The position numbers were made by a program, and so were the translations under genes. A stretch of 64,000 bases of DNA, from positions 275,664 through 339,663 of the forward strand of contig NZ_JAHXBG010000012.1 in NCBI RefSeq assembly GCF_020103725.1. Direction: 5' to 3'. This document shows, one piece after another, positions 35,941 through 44,553 of the stretch (position 1 is the first letter of the stretch; each line of letters starts with the position of its first letter). The DNA comes from Hyalangium gracile (lineage in GTDB: Bacteria; Myxococcota; Myxococcia; Myxococcales; Myxococcaceae). The notes beneath the pieces were generated by a model. It had not been told where the DNA came from. It worked only from the letters and a program-made list of their open reading frames with translations, and did not search any database.

Positions 35941-35966
35941 TGGAGGCGGCGGCAATCGAACCCGCC
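35941..35966 (-). repeat. att-like core, copy D
   Basis: TGGAGGCGGCGGCAATCGAA followed by CCCGCC: the T-arm and acceptor end again in the same orientation as copies A-C, 17 bp after the integrase stop. Homology ends at the T-arm. It marks the right edge of the integrase unit. Confidence 0.7.
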
Positions 35967-35994
35967 ACCTCGGAGCGGAGGTAGTCTTCGGGGC

Positions 35995-38487
35995 ATGGCG
36001 AAGAACCCGGGCGTGACGCTGGTTCCTGGCCACCGGGTGCGGTGGGAGGAGGGCCGTCTTCGCGTCGAGGCCGATGACGATCGCAGCCGTCTCCGCGCCG
36101 CGCTGGAGCGCCACCTCGTGATGGGGGAGGGCGGAGACACGCTCGTCTTCGGTGGCCAGGTTCGCGCCCGCTTCAGCGCTCCCTCGGAAGTGGAGGCGCT
36201 CACCGCATTCGAGGCGCGCTTTCTGGCCGACAACAATGTGCCGATGACGCTCCCTACCGGGGCGCCTCCGTTCTCTCCCCGTACGGATCTCCACACGCAC
36301 TTCGCTGGGGCCCTTCCAGGGCGGATCCTGGTGGAGCTGGCGGCCGCGGAGGAGGGCGTCACCGTGCCGCGGAGCTTGCTGGTGGAGGCCGGTATCGACG
36401 CCCGCGAGGATGTCCCCGCGGCTTTGCTCGATGAACCCGCGCGCGTGCGGCTTGCTCGCAGCCTCGATGTTCAGCTCGATCGGCAGATCACGTTCCGGGA
36501 CATGGAGCGCCTCTACGCGCGCCGAAGCCCGCTGGCCAAGCATCCTCGGCTCTTTTTGCCACAGCTGCGCGCCATCTGCCGGGAGCTTGCCGCCGCGGGC
36601 GTGGTCTATGCCGAACTCTCGCTCTCCTCGGCGGTGGAGCCCGAGGTGCTCTCCGCGCTACACGCCTCGCTCGATGCGCTGGAGGCGTCCAGTGGGGTCC
36701 GCCTCCGCTTCCTCGTAGCCCTGTCGCGGCATGACGATCTCGAGTGGGATCTCGATGTGCTCGATCGCGTGGAGCAGTGCCTGCCGAGCCGTGCCATCGC
36801 GGGTGTGGACATCATGGGCCACGAGACCTGCTCCACACGGGCCTTCCTCCCCGTGCTGGAGCGGGCCGCGGCGCTCGGCGGGGCGCGGCCCGGCTTCGTC
36901 GTCCGCGTGCATGCGGGCGAGAACCCTGCGTTCCCCGAGAACGTCCGCGAGACCGTGCGCGCCCTGTTGCCGTTCCCAGGTGTCGAGATCCGCATTGGCC
37001 ACGGCCTCTATGGCGTCGATGACGACACGCTGAAGACCATGGCCCGCAACGCGGACCGGTTGGTGGTGGAGTTCAACCTCACCTCCAACCTCGCGTTGAA
37101 CAACATCCAGACCACGCTCCAGGTCCCCCTGCGCCGCTACGTGGATGCGGGTGTGGCGGTCGTCCTCGGCAGTGATGGGGCGGGGCTCTATGGCACCTGC
37201 GCTCCAGACGAGGTGCGCGCCGCGATCGCCTGCGGGCTCGACGAGGAGCGGCTCGCGCGGCTCCGAGGAGCGGAAGAAGCGTTGCTGGCGGCGAAGCAGG
37301 AGCGCGAGCGCGCCCTGCCTCCGCTGCGAGACTGGAGCCCCCCACCGCCTGAACCGAGGCGGCACTTCACGCCTGTCCGAGCAGCGGAGATCGCGGCACG
37401 GCGCGGCGCGGTGCGCGCAGCCCAGGACCAGCGTCTGCGGGAGCTGGGGGCCACCGTGACGGATGCGGCGCCGGACCTGGCGGGCCGTCCGTTGCTGTGG
37501 CTCGCGGGGGCCTGGCGCCACGCGTTCTCCTCGTGGACCGTCGAAGAGATGGGTCGCGCCAGCGCCGTCCTCACCGAGGTCCTCCGAGGCCTCGAGAAGC
37601 GTGGAGGCGTGCTGCTGACCGGGGGAACGTGCCACGGCATGGAGGGCTTGAGCCACGGTCTCGCCGCGCAGGAGGGAGTCGAGGTGCTCGGCGCCATCGT
37701 GGAAGAGACGCTCGCGGAGGACCTCGACTGGCGCGTCCGCAGGTTCTGGCGCTGCGCGCGATCCTTGTACGAGAAGGCCGCGCCCGTGGTGCGCCTGGTG
37801 CGCGACGCCCAGGGGCTGGGGCTCTTCCTGGGAGGCGGCCTTATTGTCGCGGACGAGCAGCAGGCCGCCTACAACATCCGCGCCCGGCACGTGTACCTGT
37901 CCGGGCTGCGAGGCGCCGCCGTGGACGCCGCGCGTGCCAGCAAGCACGTCCGCTTCGTCGATGACGCAGCCGAGGTGCTGGCGGCGCTCGATGACAGGCG
38001 TCCCTGGGGCCAGCTGCGCCACCCAGGGCCCAACGACGCCGCCGACATCATCGTGTTCCGGCGCGGCGCTCAGGGCGATGACGAATTGCTGCTCATCCGG
38101 CGTCACGACGACAGTGGGGCCGCAGCGGGGCGCATGTCCCTGCCTGGGGGCTTCGTCCGCCCCGGTGAGGCACCGAAGGACGCCGCCGTCAGAGAGCTGC
38201 TCGAAGAGACGGGCCTGAGGGTGCCTGCCTCCGCGCTCGTGCCTGTCTGCATCGTGGAGGGTGGGGGACGAGACCCTCGCGACACCGAGGAGCGCTGGGT
38301 GCGCAGCCATGTCTTCGCCACCCGCATCGCTGGGGTGGCACCGGACGACACCACCGGAAGTCTCGTGCTCGGGGGCTCGGACGCGGCGGCCGCGCTCTTC
38401 GTCTCTGTCGAGCGGCGGCCTCCACTGGCCTTCGACCACGACATGCTCGTCGCCCGGGCTCTGGCCTGGCGCGATCAGTCATCGTGA
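35995..38487 (+). CDS. adenosine deaminase-like / SLOG-like / Nudix fusion protein
   Basis: 830 residues from ATG 35995 (GGAGG 13 bases upstream). Residues ~95-420: metal-dependent deaminase barrel with zinc ligands H100 and H102 (RTDLHTHFAGALPG), H306 and catalytic E309 (VRVHAGEN), H336 (RIGHGLYG) and D394 (LGSDGAGLYG), so the active site looks complete. Residues ~498-665: Rossmann-like region with LLWLAGAW, GVLLTGGTCHGMEG and GLFLGGGLIV, resembling SLOG/LOG nucleotide-ligand domains. Residues ~683-830: Nudix hydrolase with the full box from G719 to L741 (Gx5Ex7REUxEExGU). Together this suggests a sensor/processor of adenine-nucleotide derivatives. I know no described gene with this order. 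It sits ~30 bp after an att-like site, without RdrA-type ATPase. Confidence 0.82.
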   Translation: MAKNPGVTLVPGHRVRWEEGRLRVEADDDRSRLRAALERHLVMGEGGDTLVFGGQVRARFSAPSEVEALTAFEARFLADNNVPMTLPTGAPPFSPRTDLHTHFAGALPGRILVELAAAEEGVTVPRSLLVEAGIDAREDVPAALLDEPARVRLARSLDVQLDRQITFRDMERLYARRSPLAKHPRLFLPQLRAICRELAAAGVVYAELSLSSAVEPEVLSALHASLDALEASSGVRLRFLVALSRHDDLEWDLDVLDRVEQCLPSRAIAGVDIMGHETCSTRAFLPVLERAAALGGARPGFVVRVHAGENPAFPENVRETVRALLPFPGVEIRIGHGLYGVDDDTLKTMARNADRLVVEFNLTSNLALNNIQTTLQVPLRRYVDAGVAVVLGSDGAGLYGTCAPDEVRAAIACGLDEERLARLRGAEEALLAAKQERERALPPLRDWSPPPPEPRRHFTPVRAAEIAARRGAVRAAQDQRLRELGATVTDAAPDLAGRPLLWLAGAWRHAFSSWTVEEMGRASAVLTEVLRGLEKRGGVLLTGGTCHGMEGLSHGLAAQEGVEVLGAIVEETLAEDLDWRVRRFWRCARSLYEKAAPVVRLVRDAQGLGLFLGGGLIVADEQQAAYNIRARHVYLSGLRGAAVDAARASKHVRFVDDAAEVLAALDDRRPWGQLRHPGPNDAADIIVFRRGAQGDDELLLIRRHDDSGAAAGRMSLPGGFVRPGEAPKDAAVRELLEETGLRVPASALVPVCIVEGGGRDPRDTEERWVRSHVFATRIAGVAPDDTTGSLVLGGSDAAAALFVSVERRPPLAFDHDMLVARALAWRDQSS

Positions 38488-38627
38488 CATGCGAGGCGTG
38501 ACGGAAAACTGAAGCCGAAGGGCGGGGCTGTCCGCGCTCAGGCGTCAGAAGCGCCTGGAATCAGGCGATTATCTCCCGGCATGGGCTCTGCAAAGAGGAG
38601 TGGTGGGTCTCGAGAAAGGACATTCCC

Positions 38628-38993
38628 ATGCGCTTCATCCTCTCCGCCGTTCTCCTCTGTGCCGCCTCGCTCTTCACGGGCTGCAGTGAGCCGCTGGCCT
38701 GCACCGAAATCTTCATCCCCGCTGTCTCCGTGACCGTGAAGGATGCCCAGGGGAACGTCCTGAAGGACGCCCGCGTCACCTACTCTCTCGATGGGGCCGC
38801 CATGAAGGACGCCAGCTGCATCAACTCCGAGATGGGTGGTGGCTGCGCGCAGTGGAGCACCCCGGATCAGCCTGGTGACTACCTCGTGCGTGCCACCAGC
38901 TCCGATGGCTCCCGCACCGCCGAGCAGCGCCTCCAGGTGGACGGTGACGAATGCCACGCCATCGGGCAGAGCATGACTCTGACCCTTCGGTAG
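38628..38993 (+). CDS. small lipoprotein with Ig-like/CarboxypepD-regulatory fold
   Basis: 121 residues. Lipobox LFTGC, then a single beta-sandwich (VSVTVKDAQGNVLKDARVTY ... GDYLVRATSSDG) with six Cys after the lipid Cys, probably disulfide-bonded. The same fold is used in many myxobacterial surface lipoproteins. Function unknown. Stands alone. Confidence 0.8.
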   Translation: MRFILSAVLLCAASLFTGCSEPLACTEIFIPAVSVTVKDAQGNVLKDARVTYSLDGAAMKDASCINSEMGGGCAQWSTPDQPGDYLVRATSSDGSRTAEQRLQVDGDECHAIGQSMTLTLR

Positions 38994-39109
38994 GGCACCC
39001 AGGCAAGGCTCCAGAGGCCGGCAGCTTTGCCCATCCCATCGCTCCCTGGGCTGGCCGTGGGTACACGGGGCGCGTAGTACTGAGGCAACCCCTCGCGTGG
39101 AGTTCGCCC

Positions 39110-39442
39110 ATGCAGATGTCAGACATTCCCTTCGGCACCATCGACTGGTCGTCGGTCGAGCCCACCCAGCACCCGGGGGAGACCGGCAGCGCCACCTGGC
39201 GCACGCGCCATTTCGGAAGCATCCGCGTGCGCCGCGTTGATTACTCGCCGCATTACCTGGCCGATCACTGGTGCGTGAAGGGGCACATCCTGTTCGTGCT
39301 GGAGGGCGAGCTGGTCACCGAGCTGCAAGACGGCCGCGTCTTCACGCTGAAAGCTGGCCACTCCTACCAGGTGGCCGACAATGCCGAGCCGCATCGCTCG
39401 CGCACCGGGGCTATCGGCGCGAAGCTCTTCATCGTCGACTGA
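39110..39442 (+). CDS. DHCW-motif-type cupin fold protein
   Basis: 110 residues from ATG 39110 (GGAG seven bases upstream; ATG 39116 also possible). Single cupin barrel: YLADHWCVKGHILFVLEGEL (the DHWC/GH metal-binding motif), then FTLKAGHSYQVADNAEPHRS. No signal peptide. The substrate of this small cupin family is not known to me. The 186 bp to the next gene hold nothing recognised except an AACTGGTATGACAAGTGGAC stretch that loosely resembles GntR-type half sites. Confidence 0.8.
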   Translation: MQMSDIPFGTIDWSSVEPTQHPGETGSATWRTRHFGSIRVRRVDYSPHYLADHWCVKGHILFVLEGELVTELQDGRVFTLKAGHSYQVADNAEPHRSRTGAIGAKLFIVD

Positions 39443-39628
39443 TCCTTCCTGTTCGCCAAGAACGAGAGCCCTGTGCTCTTGCGGCTTGCGGCCAGACCTA
39501 TGGTCCCCAGCCCACCCCGGGCCGCCGGTCGGTCCAGGCCAACTGGTATGACAAGTGGACCATTTCGGCCATTGCGCCCGCCGGTCGGCCCTCGTGCAAC
39601 TCGCGTATGCCTCCTGTAGGCTGGTGGA

Positions 39629-40585
39629 CTATCGCCGCGCCCAGGGCAGGCCATCCGTGTCCCGTAGCGCCTGCACCAACACGGGTGTGAGGACGGAAGC
39701 CAACCCACTGCGCAGCTCTGCTGTCTCGAAGAGCACCTGCTGAGGGTACCACTTGCCGAAGCGGCCAGCCGGCGCGTCCATGGCCACAACCAGGGTGAGG
39801 CCGGGTAGCAGCCGCTCTCCAGGCCAGGGCTTCTTGTGGCGCTTCACCTGGGCCACCGCCGCACCCAGGGCATTCAGCACACCTTGCACATGCCACCCTC
39901 CCTTGCGCGCACGCACGGTATTCACGAAGGACCACACCTGACAGTCCGGCTCCTCGGTCCACCGCAAGGCGCAGCGCACGCGAACACCCTCCCACCGCGC
40001 TTCAACCACGAGCGGAGTCTCCATCGAAGAGGGTGCGGTCAGGGGTGAGCTTGATCGGGTGCCTCGTGGCCCAGAAAGTCGAGCTCCCTGGAGTGGCTCA
40101 GGCGTGGGGTGCTCATGGATGACGCCCGCCTGGCCGCTGAGATGCCATCGCCGGGCCTCCTCCCAGGCCTCCAGCTCGTACTGCTCGGAGAGGGCAAAGG
40201 CACAGAAGGCCTCGAACCTCATGGAGCCGTAGGGCTGCACGGCCGTGTCGAGCTTGCCGCCCGGCAGCACCGTCAGGATGTCCGAGAGAGACTCGGGGGG
40301 AAGAGGCTGTCCATCCGCGAGAAGCTGCAGGCTGCCATCCTGGCCCAGGGAGAGGTGCAGCTGCTGGAGAGAGCCATCGCGCTCCTCCGCAATGGCGGCA
40401 TGCAACAGGAAGTCGGCGAGACGGGAGCGCCCGCGTGCCCCCGTGTCGCCGAGATACATGCCGGGGCGCTTGCGTACCGCCGCCAGAGCATCCAGTACGA
40501 CCACACGCACTGTCACGGGCAGGCGCCGCGGTGCTACTCTCCGCCCCGGCGCCGCCAGCGATGGAACGGTGCGCGGCGCCATCAT
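39629..40585 (-). CDS. GyrB-derived protein lacking ATP-binding motifs
   Basis: 318 residues from ATG 40585; a GTG at 40516 would match the usual GyrB start better and leave room for a promoter. AALRKRPGMY-type sequence (LDALAAVRKRPGMYLGDTG) is the classic GyrB/ParE N-terminus. ILTVLPGGKLD, FALSEQYELEAWEE and VRARKGGWHVQGVLNALG align with GyrB blocks VMTVLHAGGKF, ALSE and the NTxEGGTHxxGF loop. But the catalytic motifs are gone: N-box VxDNSVDEA is LLHAAIAEE, DNGRGI is ADGQPL, GLHGVG is GSMRFE, and the transducer Lys segment is changed. The topoisomerase C-terminus is absent. It is probably a non-catalytic DNA-, gyrase- or ligand-binding derivative. Divergent from a lipoprotein gene. Confidence 0.75.
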   Translation of the reverse strand: MMAPRTVPSLAAPGRRVAPRRLPVTVRVVVLDALAAVRKRPGMYLGDTGARGRSRLADFLLHAAIAEERDGSLQQLHLSLGQDGSLQLLADGQPLPPESLSDILTVLPGGKLDTAVQPYGSMRFEAFCAFALSEQYELEAWEEARRWHLSGQAGVIHEHPTPEPLQGARLSGPRGTRSSSPLTAPSSMETPLVVEARWEGVRVRCALRWTEEPDCQVWSFVNTVRARKGGWHVQGVLNALGAAVAQVKRHKKPWPGERLLPGLTLVVAMDAPAGRFGKWYPQQVLFETAELRSGLASVLTPVLVQALRDTDGLPWARR

Positions 40586-40608
40586 TCCGCTCACGGAGAG
40601 AGCATCAG

Positions 40609-40968
40609 ATGAAGAAGAGCCTGCGCCTGTTCGCGTGCCTTGTTGGCGGTGCCATGCTGTTTGGGACGGGGTGCGGAGGCGCTCCCGAGGAGACCTCCGC
40701 GGAGCCGCTGCAGGAGCCCACGGCCGCGCCCGAGGGCGGAGTTCATCAGCAGGCCATCTACACGGTCTGCTGGGGCACGCTCGGCGTCTACAGCGCGCCG
40801 TCCACGTCCTCCACCCAGGGGCTGTCCATGTCCTACGGCCACCGCTTCAACACGGACAGCTCGGTGTTCTGGTCGAATGGTGAGTACTGGGTTCGTGGCT
40901 ACCAGTATTGCGAGGCTCCCTACTACTGCAACAACTACGGCTACGTTCGCTGGGCCGGGCTCTGCTAG
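40609..40968 (+). CDS. small lipoprotein, SH3-like C-terminal part
   Basis: 119 residues from ATG 40609. Lipobox MLFGTGC, an acidic Pro/Glu linker, then a Tyr/Trp/Cys-rich domain (YTVCWGTLGVYSAPSTSSTQ, VFWSNGEYWVRGYQYC) that resembles a bacterial SH3-like module. Two Cys pairs probably form disulfides. Function unknown. The 186 bp after it carry no gene. Confidence 0.75.
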   Translation: MKKSLRLFACLVGGAMLFGTGCGGAPEETSAEPLQEPTAAPEGGVHQQAIYTVCWGTLGVYSAPSTSSTQGLSMSYGHRFNTDSSVFWSNGEYWVRGYQYCEAPYYCNNYGYVRWAGLC

Positions 40969-41154
40969 CAGGCGTCTGTCCAACATGACGGGCATCGCCA
41001 GCGCGGCGATCGCCGTCGTCATCGGCCATGTCTCCGCGGGCACCTCCACCATTCGCGTGGGCTGGGGACCTTGCGTCCACAGAAGCTCCGTGGGTATGAC
41101 GCGTGTTCACGGAAAGTCCGTGCATTGATACAGCGCCATATCGCCTGGGGACCC

Positions 41155-42258
41155 ATGATGAAACGACTGCTGCTCACTGTCTTGATTTCACTGGCTGCGA
41201 CGAGCCAGGCGAAGGAGCCCGCCAAGGCGAAGGCACCCGCCAAGGCGAAGGCGGCTGCCGAGCCCAAGCTGATCATCGTGGGCGTCGGCTATCCCGGGAT
41301 CACCAACCTGAGAGGCGCCATCGGCCTCTCGCGAGACGGCGGCAAGACGTTCAAGGAGGTCTGGTACAAGGACAAGGAAGGCGCCAGCGTCGAGAACGTC
41401 ATCTACGTGCCCGAGACGAAGCTGTTCGTGGGCGTCGGCCGGGCTGGCATCCTCACGTCGCCGGACGGCGAGAACTGGAAGCAGGTGGAGCTCCCCAAGG
41501 CCGCCCGGCTCCATGAGCTCCACTCCGTCGCGTACGGCAACGGCTGGTACGTCGCCGTGGGCGACAAGACCGACATCATCGTCTCCAAGGACGCGCAAAC
41601 CTGGATCGCCTCCTGGGCCAATGACAAGGGCGAGCCCGACATCGCCAAGATGGACGAGATGAGCAAGTGGTTCGCGGAGCACTCCAAGGGGCCCGCCCCC
41701 GGGCGCATGAACTACACCGAGGTGGCCTTCGTGGGCGGGAAGTTCCTGGCCGTGGGGTACTGCCACCGCGTCCTGGAGATCATCCCGACCGAGCAGGGTG
41801 CCACGTTCGGCAAGGTCGAGGATCTCGACCCGGAGGACTGCACCAAGTCCGCCAAGCGCATCCGGCAGCACGGTGACGCCATCGTCATCACGGGGAACCG
41901 GGGCTTCCTGTCGAAGGATGGCGGGGAGACCTGGAAGGAGCTGCGCACGCTCAAGGCGGCCGGCGACAAGTGGGCGCTGGGCGTGGGGCCGCAGGGCTTC
42001 ATGACCGCGTCGACCTACGGCAACTTCCTCTCCTCCCCGGACGGGGAGAAGTGGACCCCGCTGCCGAAGTACACCCGCGCCACCCCGCAGGACATTGCCT
42101 GGATTGGTGGCCAGTGGTGGATGGTGGGGCAGGGGTCCAATACGTACTGGACCTCGCCGGATGGACAGGAGTGGAAGGAGCTCAACTACACGGTCGAGTC
42201 CGAGGAAGCGAAGATGACCCAGAGCTACACGGGCATCGTCGGGGTCGAGCTGAAGTAG
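41155..42258 (+). CDS. secreted BNR/sialidase-like beta-propeller protein
   Basis: 367 residues from ATG 41155 (41158 equivalent). A signal peptide (LLLTVLISLAATSQA) and a KAPAKAKA linker precede repeated propeller blades with Asp-box-like motifs: IGLSRDGGKTFKEVW, ILTSPDGENWKQVE, FLSKDGGETWKELR, FLSSPDGEKWTPLP, YWTSPDGQEWKELN. BNR repeats of this kind build six-bladed propellers in sialidases and photosystem assembly factors; no catalytic residues are identifiable. Probably an extracellular binding protein. Confidence 0.83.
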   Translation: MMKRLLLTVLISLAATSQAKEPAKAKAPAKAKAAAEPKLIIVGVGYPGITNLRGAIGLSRDGGKTFKEVWYKDKEGASVENVIYVPETKLFVGVGRAGILTSPDGENWKQVELPKAARLHELHSVAYGNGWYVAVGDKTDIIVSKDAQTWIASWANDKGEPDIAKMDEMSKWFAEHSKGPAPGRMNYTEVAFVGGKFLAVGYCHRVLEIIPTEQGATFGKVEDLDPEDCTKSAKRIRQHGDAIVITGNRGFLSKDGGETWKELRTLKAAGDKWALGVGPQGFMTASTYGNFLSSPDGEKWTPLPKYTRATPQDIAWIGGQWWMVGQGSNTYWTSPDGQEWKELNYTVESEEAKMTQSYTGIVGVELK

Positions 42259-42294
42259 GGCGCGGTGCGCTCGTTCAGCACTGGAGCCCTGGCT

Positions 42295-44037
42295 CTACCT
42301 CCGCTTGTGTGAGGCCGTGGCGCTCATGAGAGTCTGGGCCTGCGTCACGAGCCTCACGAACTCGGCGCGCTCGGCCTGGCCCTCGGTGGTGCGCTCGGCC
42401 AGCTTGAGCGCGGTGGCCAGGCTCCAGTCCTGGGCAGAGGGGCCGTGGCGCAGGATGTCCGCGGTGGCGGCCACCGCCAGCGCGAAGCGGAAGTCCGGCG
42501 AGGCGCTCTCCAGGGAAGCTTGCACCCGCGAGCGCTCGAAGGGGAAGGACTGCTCGGCGGCCTCGGCCCCGTTGGGGGCCTTGGCGCGGATGCGCACCGT
42601 GGCCAGGGTCTGCTGCTCGCCCGTCAGCTCCACCTCATAGAGGGCGGTGACATTGTGGCCCGCGCCAATCTCCCCGGCGTCCACCTTGTCGTCGCGGAAG
42701 TCCCGGTCGGCCACGTCCCGGTTCTCGTAGCCCACCAGCCGGTAGCGCCGCACGGCCGCCGGGTCGAACTCCACCTGGAGCTTCACGTCCTTGGCGATCA
42801 CCTCGAGCGTCCCGGTGAGCTGCGTCTCGAAGACCTTGCGTGCCTCCTGGTAGCTGCCCACGTAGAAGCAGTTGCCGTTGCCCTTGTCCGCCAGCTTCTC
42901 CATCAGGTCGTCACGGTAGTTGCCCATGCCGAAGCCCACCGTCGTCAGGGTGACGCCCTCGGACACGGAGCCGCGCACGCTCTCCAGCATGGACTCGGGC
43001 GAGAGGTGGGGCCCGATGTTGGTATCCCCATCCGTGAGGACGATGACGCGGGAGACGACGTTGCCGGAGGCCTTCTTCAACGCGTGACGGTAGGCCAGCT
43101 GCATGCCCGAGCCCATGGCCGTGCCACCTCCGGAGCTCAGCGAGTCGATGGCCGCGTAGATGCGCTCCTGCTCGGTGGCTGGGGTGGGCGGCAGCACGTC
43201 CTGCGTGGAGCCCGCGTAGGTGACGATGGCCACCGTGTCGTTCTCGTTGAGGTTCTTCACGGCAAGCTTCATGGCCTCCTTGGCCAGCGGCAGCTTGTCC
43301 GCGGACTGCATGGAGCCACTGGTGTCCACCAGGAAGACCAGGTGGGCGCGCTTGCGCTGCGAGCGGGAGACCTGCTTGCCCTGGATGCCCACGCGCAGGA
43401 AGTGGCGGCCCTTGCCGAAGGGAGACGGCGCACCCTCGAGGTTCACGCTGAAGGATTCCTTCTGGGGCGCGGAGTAGCGGTACTTGAAGTAGTTGACGAA
43501 CTCCTCGACGCGCACGGACTCGGGCGGGGGCAGGCGGCCCTGCTGCAGGTAGCGCCGCGCCAGCGAGTAGGAGGCGGTGTCCACATCCACGGCGAAGGTG
43601 GACAGGGGATCGGCCCGGGTGTCGGTGAAGGCGTTGGGGGTATGGGCCTCGAAGGTGTTGCCCGAGGTGGCTTGGGGCTCGTGCTCAGGCCGGGAGGGGG
43701 GCGCGGCGCGAAAGGCCAGCGTCTCCTCTTCGCTGCTTCCGCCTACCGCACCGCCGAGCACTCCGCCGAGCACTCCGCCGACGACCCCGCCAACGACTCC
43801 ACCCTCGACTCCACCCTCGACTTCCCCGGGCTCCTCCGCGGCGGGCAGGTCCTCGGCTACCTCTGCAAACTGGAACGCCTCGGGGGGCGGGCTCACCACG
43901 GCGGGCGGCGCGGCGGGGACCTTCAGCACAATCTCGGGCTCTGGCGGAGGAGTCCGGCTCGTGCATCCAGCGGCGATGCCCAGGGTCAGGACGGTGCGGG
44001 CACAGAGAGAGAGGCGGAGTGGCAGGGAAGGGGACAT
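42295..44037 (-). CDS. YfbK-type VWA-domain lipoprotein
   Basis: 580 residues. Lipobox TLGIAAGC; a low-complexity GGVVGGVLGG repeat (about residues 74-100); YfbK N-terminal region (STFAVDVDTASYSLARRYLQ, VRVEEFVNYFKYRY); VWA domain with MIDAS FLVDTSGSMQ (about 240) and VIVLTDGDTNIG (about 345); C-terminal DUF3520-like region (LVGYENRDVADRDFRDDKVD). MIDAS residues are intact, so metal-dependent binding to a partner is likely. Stands alone, convergent with the propeller gene. Confidence 0.9.
   Translation of the reverse strand: MSPSLPLRLSLCARTVLTLGIAAGCTSRTPPPEPEIVLKVPAAPPAVVSPPPEAFQFAEVAEDLPAAEEPGEVEGGVEGGVVGGVVGGVLGGVLGGAVGGSSEEETLAFRAAPPSRPEHEPQATSGNTFEAHTPNAFTDTRADPLSTFAVDVDTASYSLARRYLQQGRLPPPESVRVEEFVNYFKYRYSAPQKESFSVNLEGAPSPFGKGRHFLRVGIQGKQVSRSQRKRAHLVFLVDTSGSMQSADKLPLAKEAMKLAVKNLNENDTVAIVTYAGSTQDVLPPTPATEQERIYAAIDSLSSGGGTAMGSGMQLAYRHALKKASGNVVSRVIVLTDGDTNIGPHLSPESMLESVRGSVSEGVTLTTVGFGMGNYRDDLMEKLADKGNGNCFYVGSYQEARKVFETQLTGTLEVIAKDVKLQVEFDPAAVRRYRLVGYENRDVADRDFRDDKVDAGEIGAGHNVTALYEVELTGEQQTLATVRIRAKAPNGAEAAEQSFPFERSRVQASLESASPDFRFALAVAATADILRHGPSAQDWSLATALKLAERTTEGQAERAEFVRLVTQAQTLMSATASHKRR
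43741..43830 (-). repeat. low-complexity 12-bp repeats encoding GGV(V/L)GG
   Basis: In-frame tandem ACTCCGCCGAGC-type units in the VWA lipoprotein gene encode an alternating Gly-Gly-Val/Leu linker between lipid anchor and folded domain. Copy number is likely to vary among strains. Confidence 0.8.
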
Positions 44038-44553
44038 GGGGGCTCCGGGTTCGGGAGGAGAGCCTCGACGGACTGCTCTTCCTCACGCACTCAAGCTAGA
44101 GACTCCCGGAGGAGCGATGGCCGTCGCGCGTCCATGATTCCGTCATGGTTTCGTCAGGCCCCCTCCGCGGCGGGCTCGATTGCCGCCGCTTCCAGCAGAG
44201 CGCGCGCCAAGGCTGCGGTGCGGCTCACCCTGGCAACGCGCGTCGGACACTCCGGGTGACTGACCAGGCAGCCCGGCTCCGCTCGAACAGCACCATCTCA
44301 TGCTGTCTCAAGAAGCACCCAGGCGAGTATGAGCGCTGCGGCGCCACACCTCCCGTCCAGCGGCCGAACCCTTACCTGCCCCCGGCCCGCACCTGAGGCG
44401 TATGAAGCGGCTCGGGCTTCCGGATGTCCGCACCCACGTCCTGGTCGCCTGCCTTTATATCCAGGCTCTCGCCCTGTTTCCGGAGCGTGCGCGGGACGCC
44501 TTCGCACTCCTACGTCGTCGAGGCACAGCATAGGTTGGAAGGCGGCACTGGGG
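44038..44553. other. 516-bp region without a convincing gene
   Basis: Holds the VWA gene promoter. A 24-codon minus-strand frame (GTG start, MSRTAALARALLEAAAIE ...) ends at about 44154 and may be the tail of a lost gene. Nothing else is recognised; no hairpin terminator or repeat was found. Confidence 0.35.

Noticed and set aside
36658..38439. Long minus-strand frame antisense to the deaminase-SLOG-Nudix gene
   Set aside because: No domain, and the sense protein keeps all catalytic motifs; a shadow frame.
35995..38487. RADAR system
   Set aside because: The deaminase part is reminiscent of RdrB, but no RdrA ATPase is adjacent and the protein carries extra SLOG and Nudix domains.
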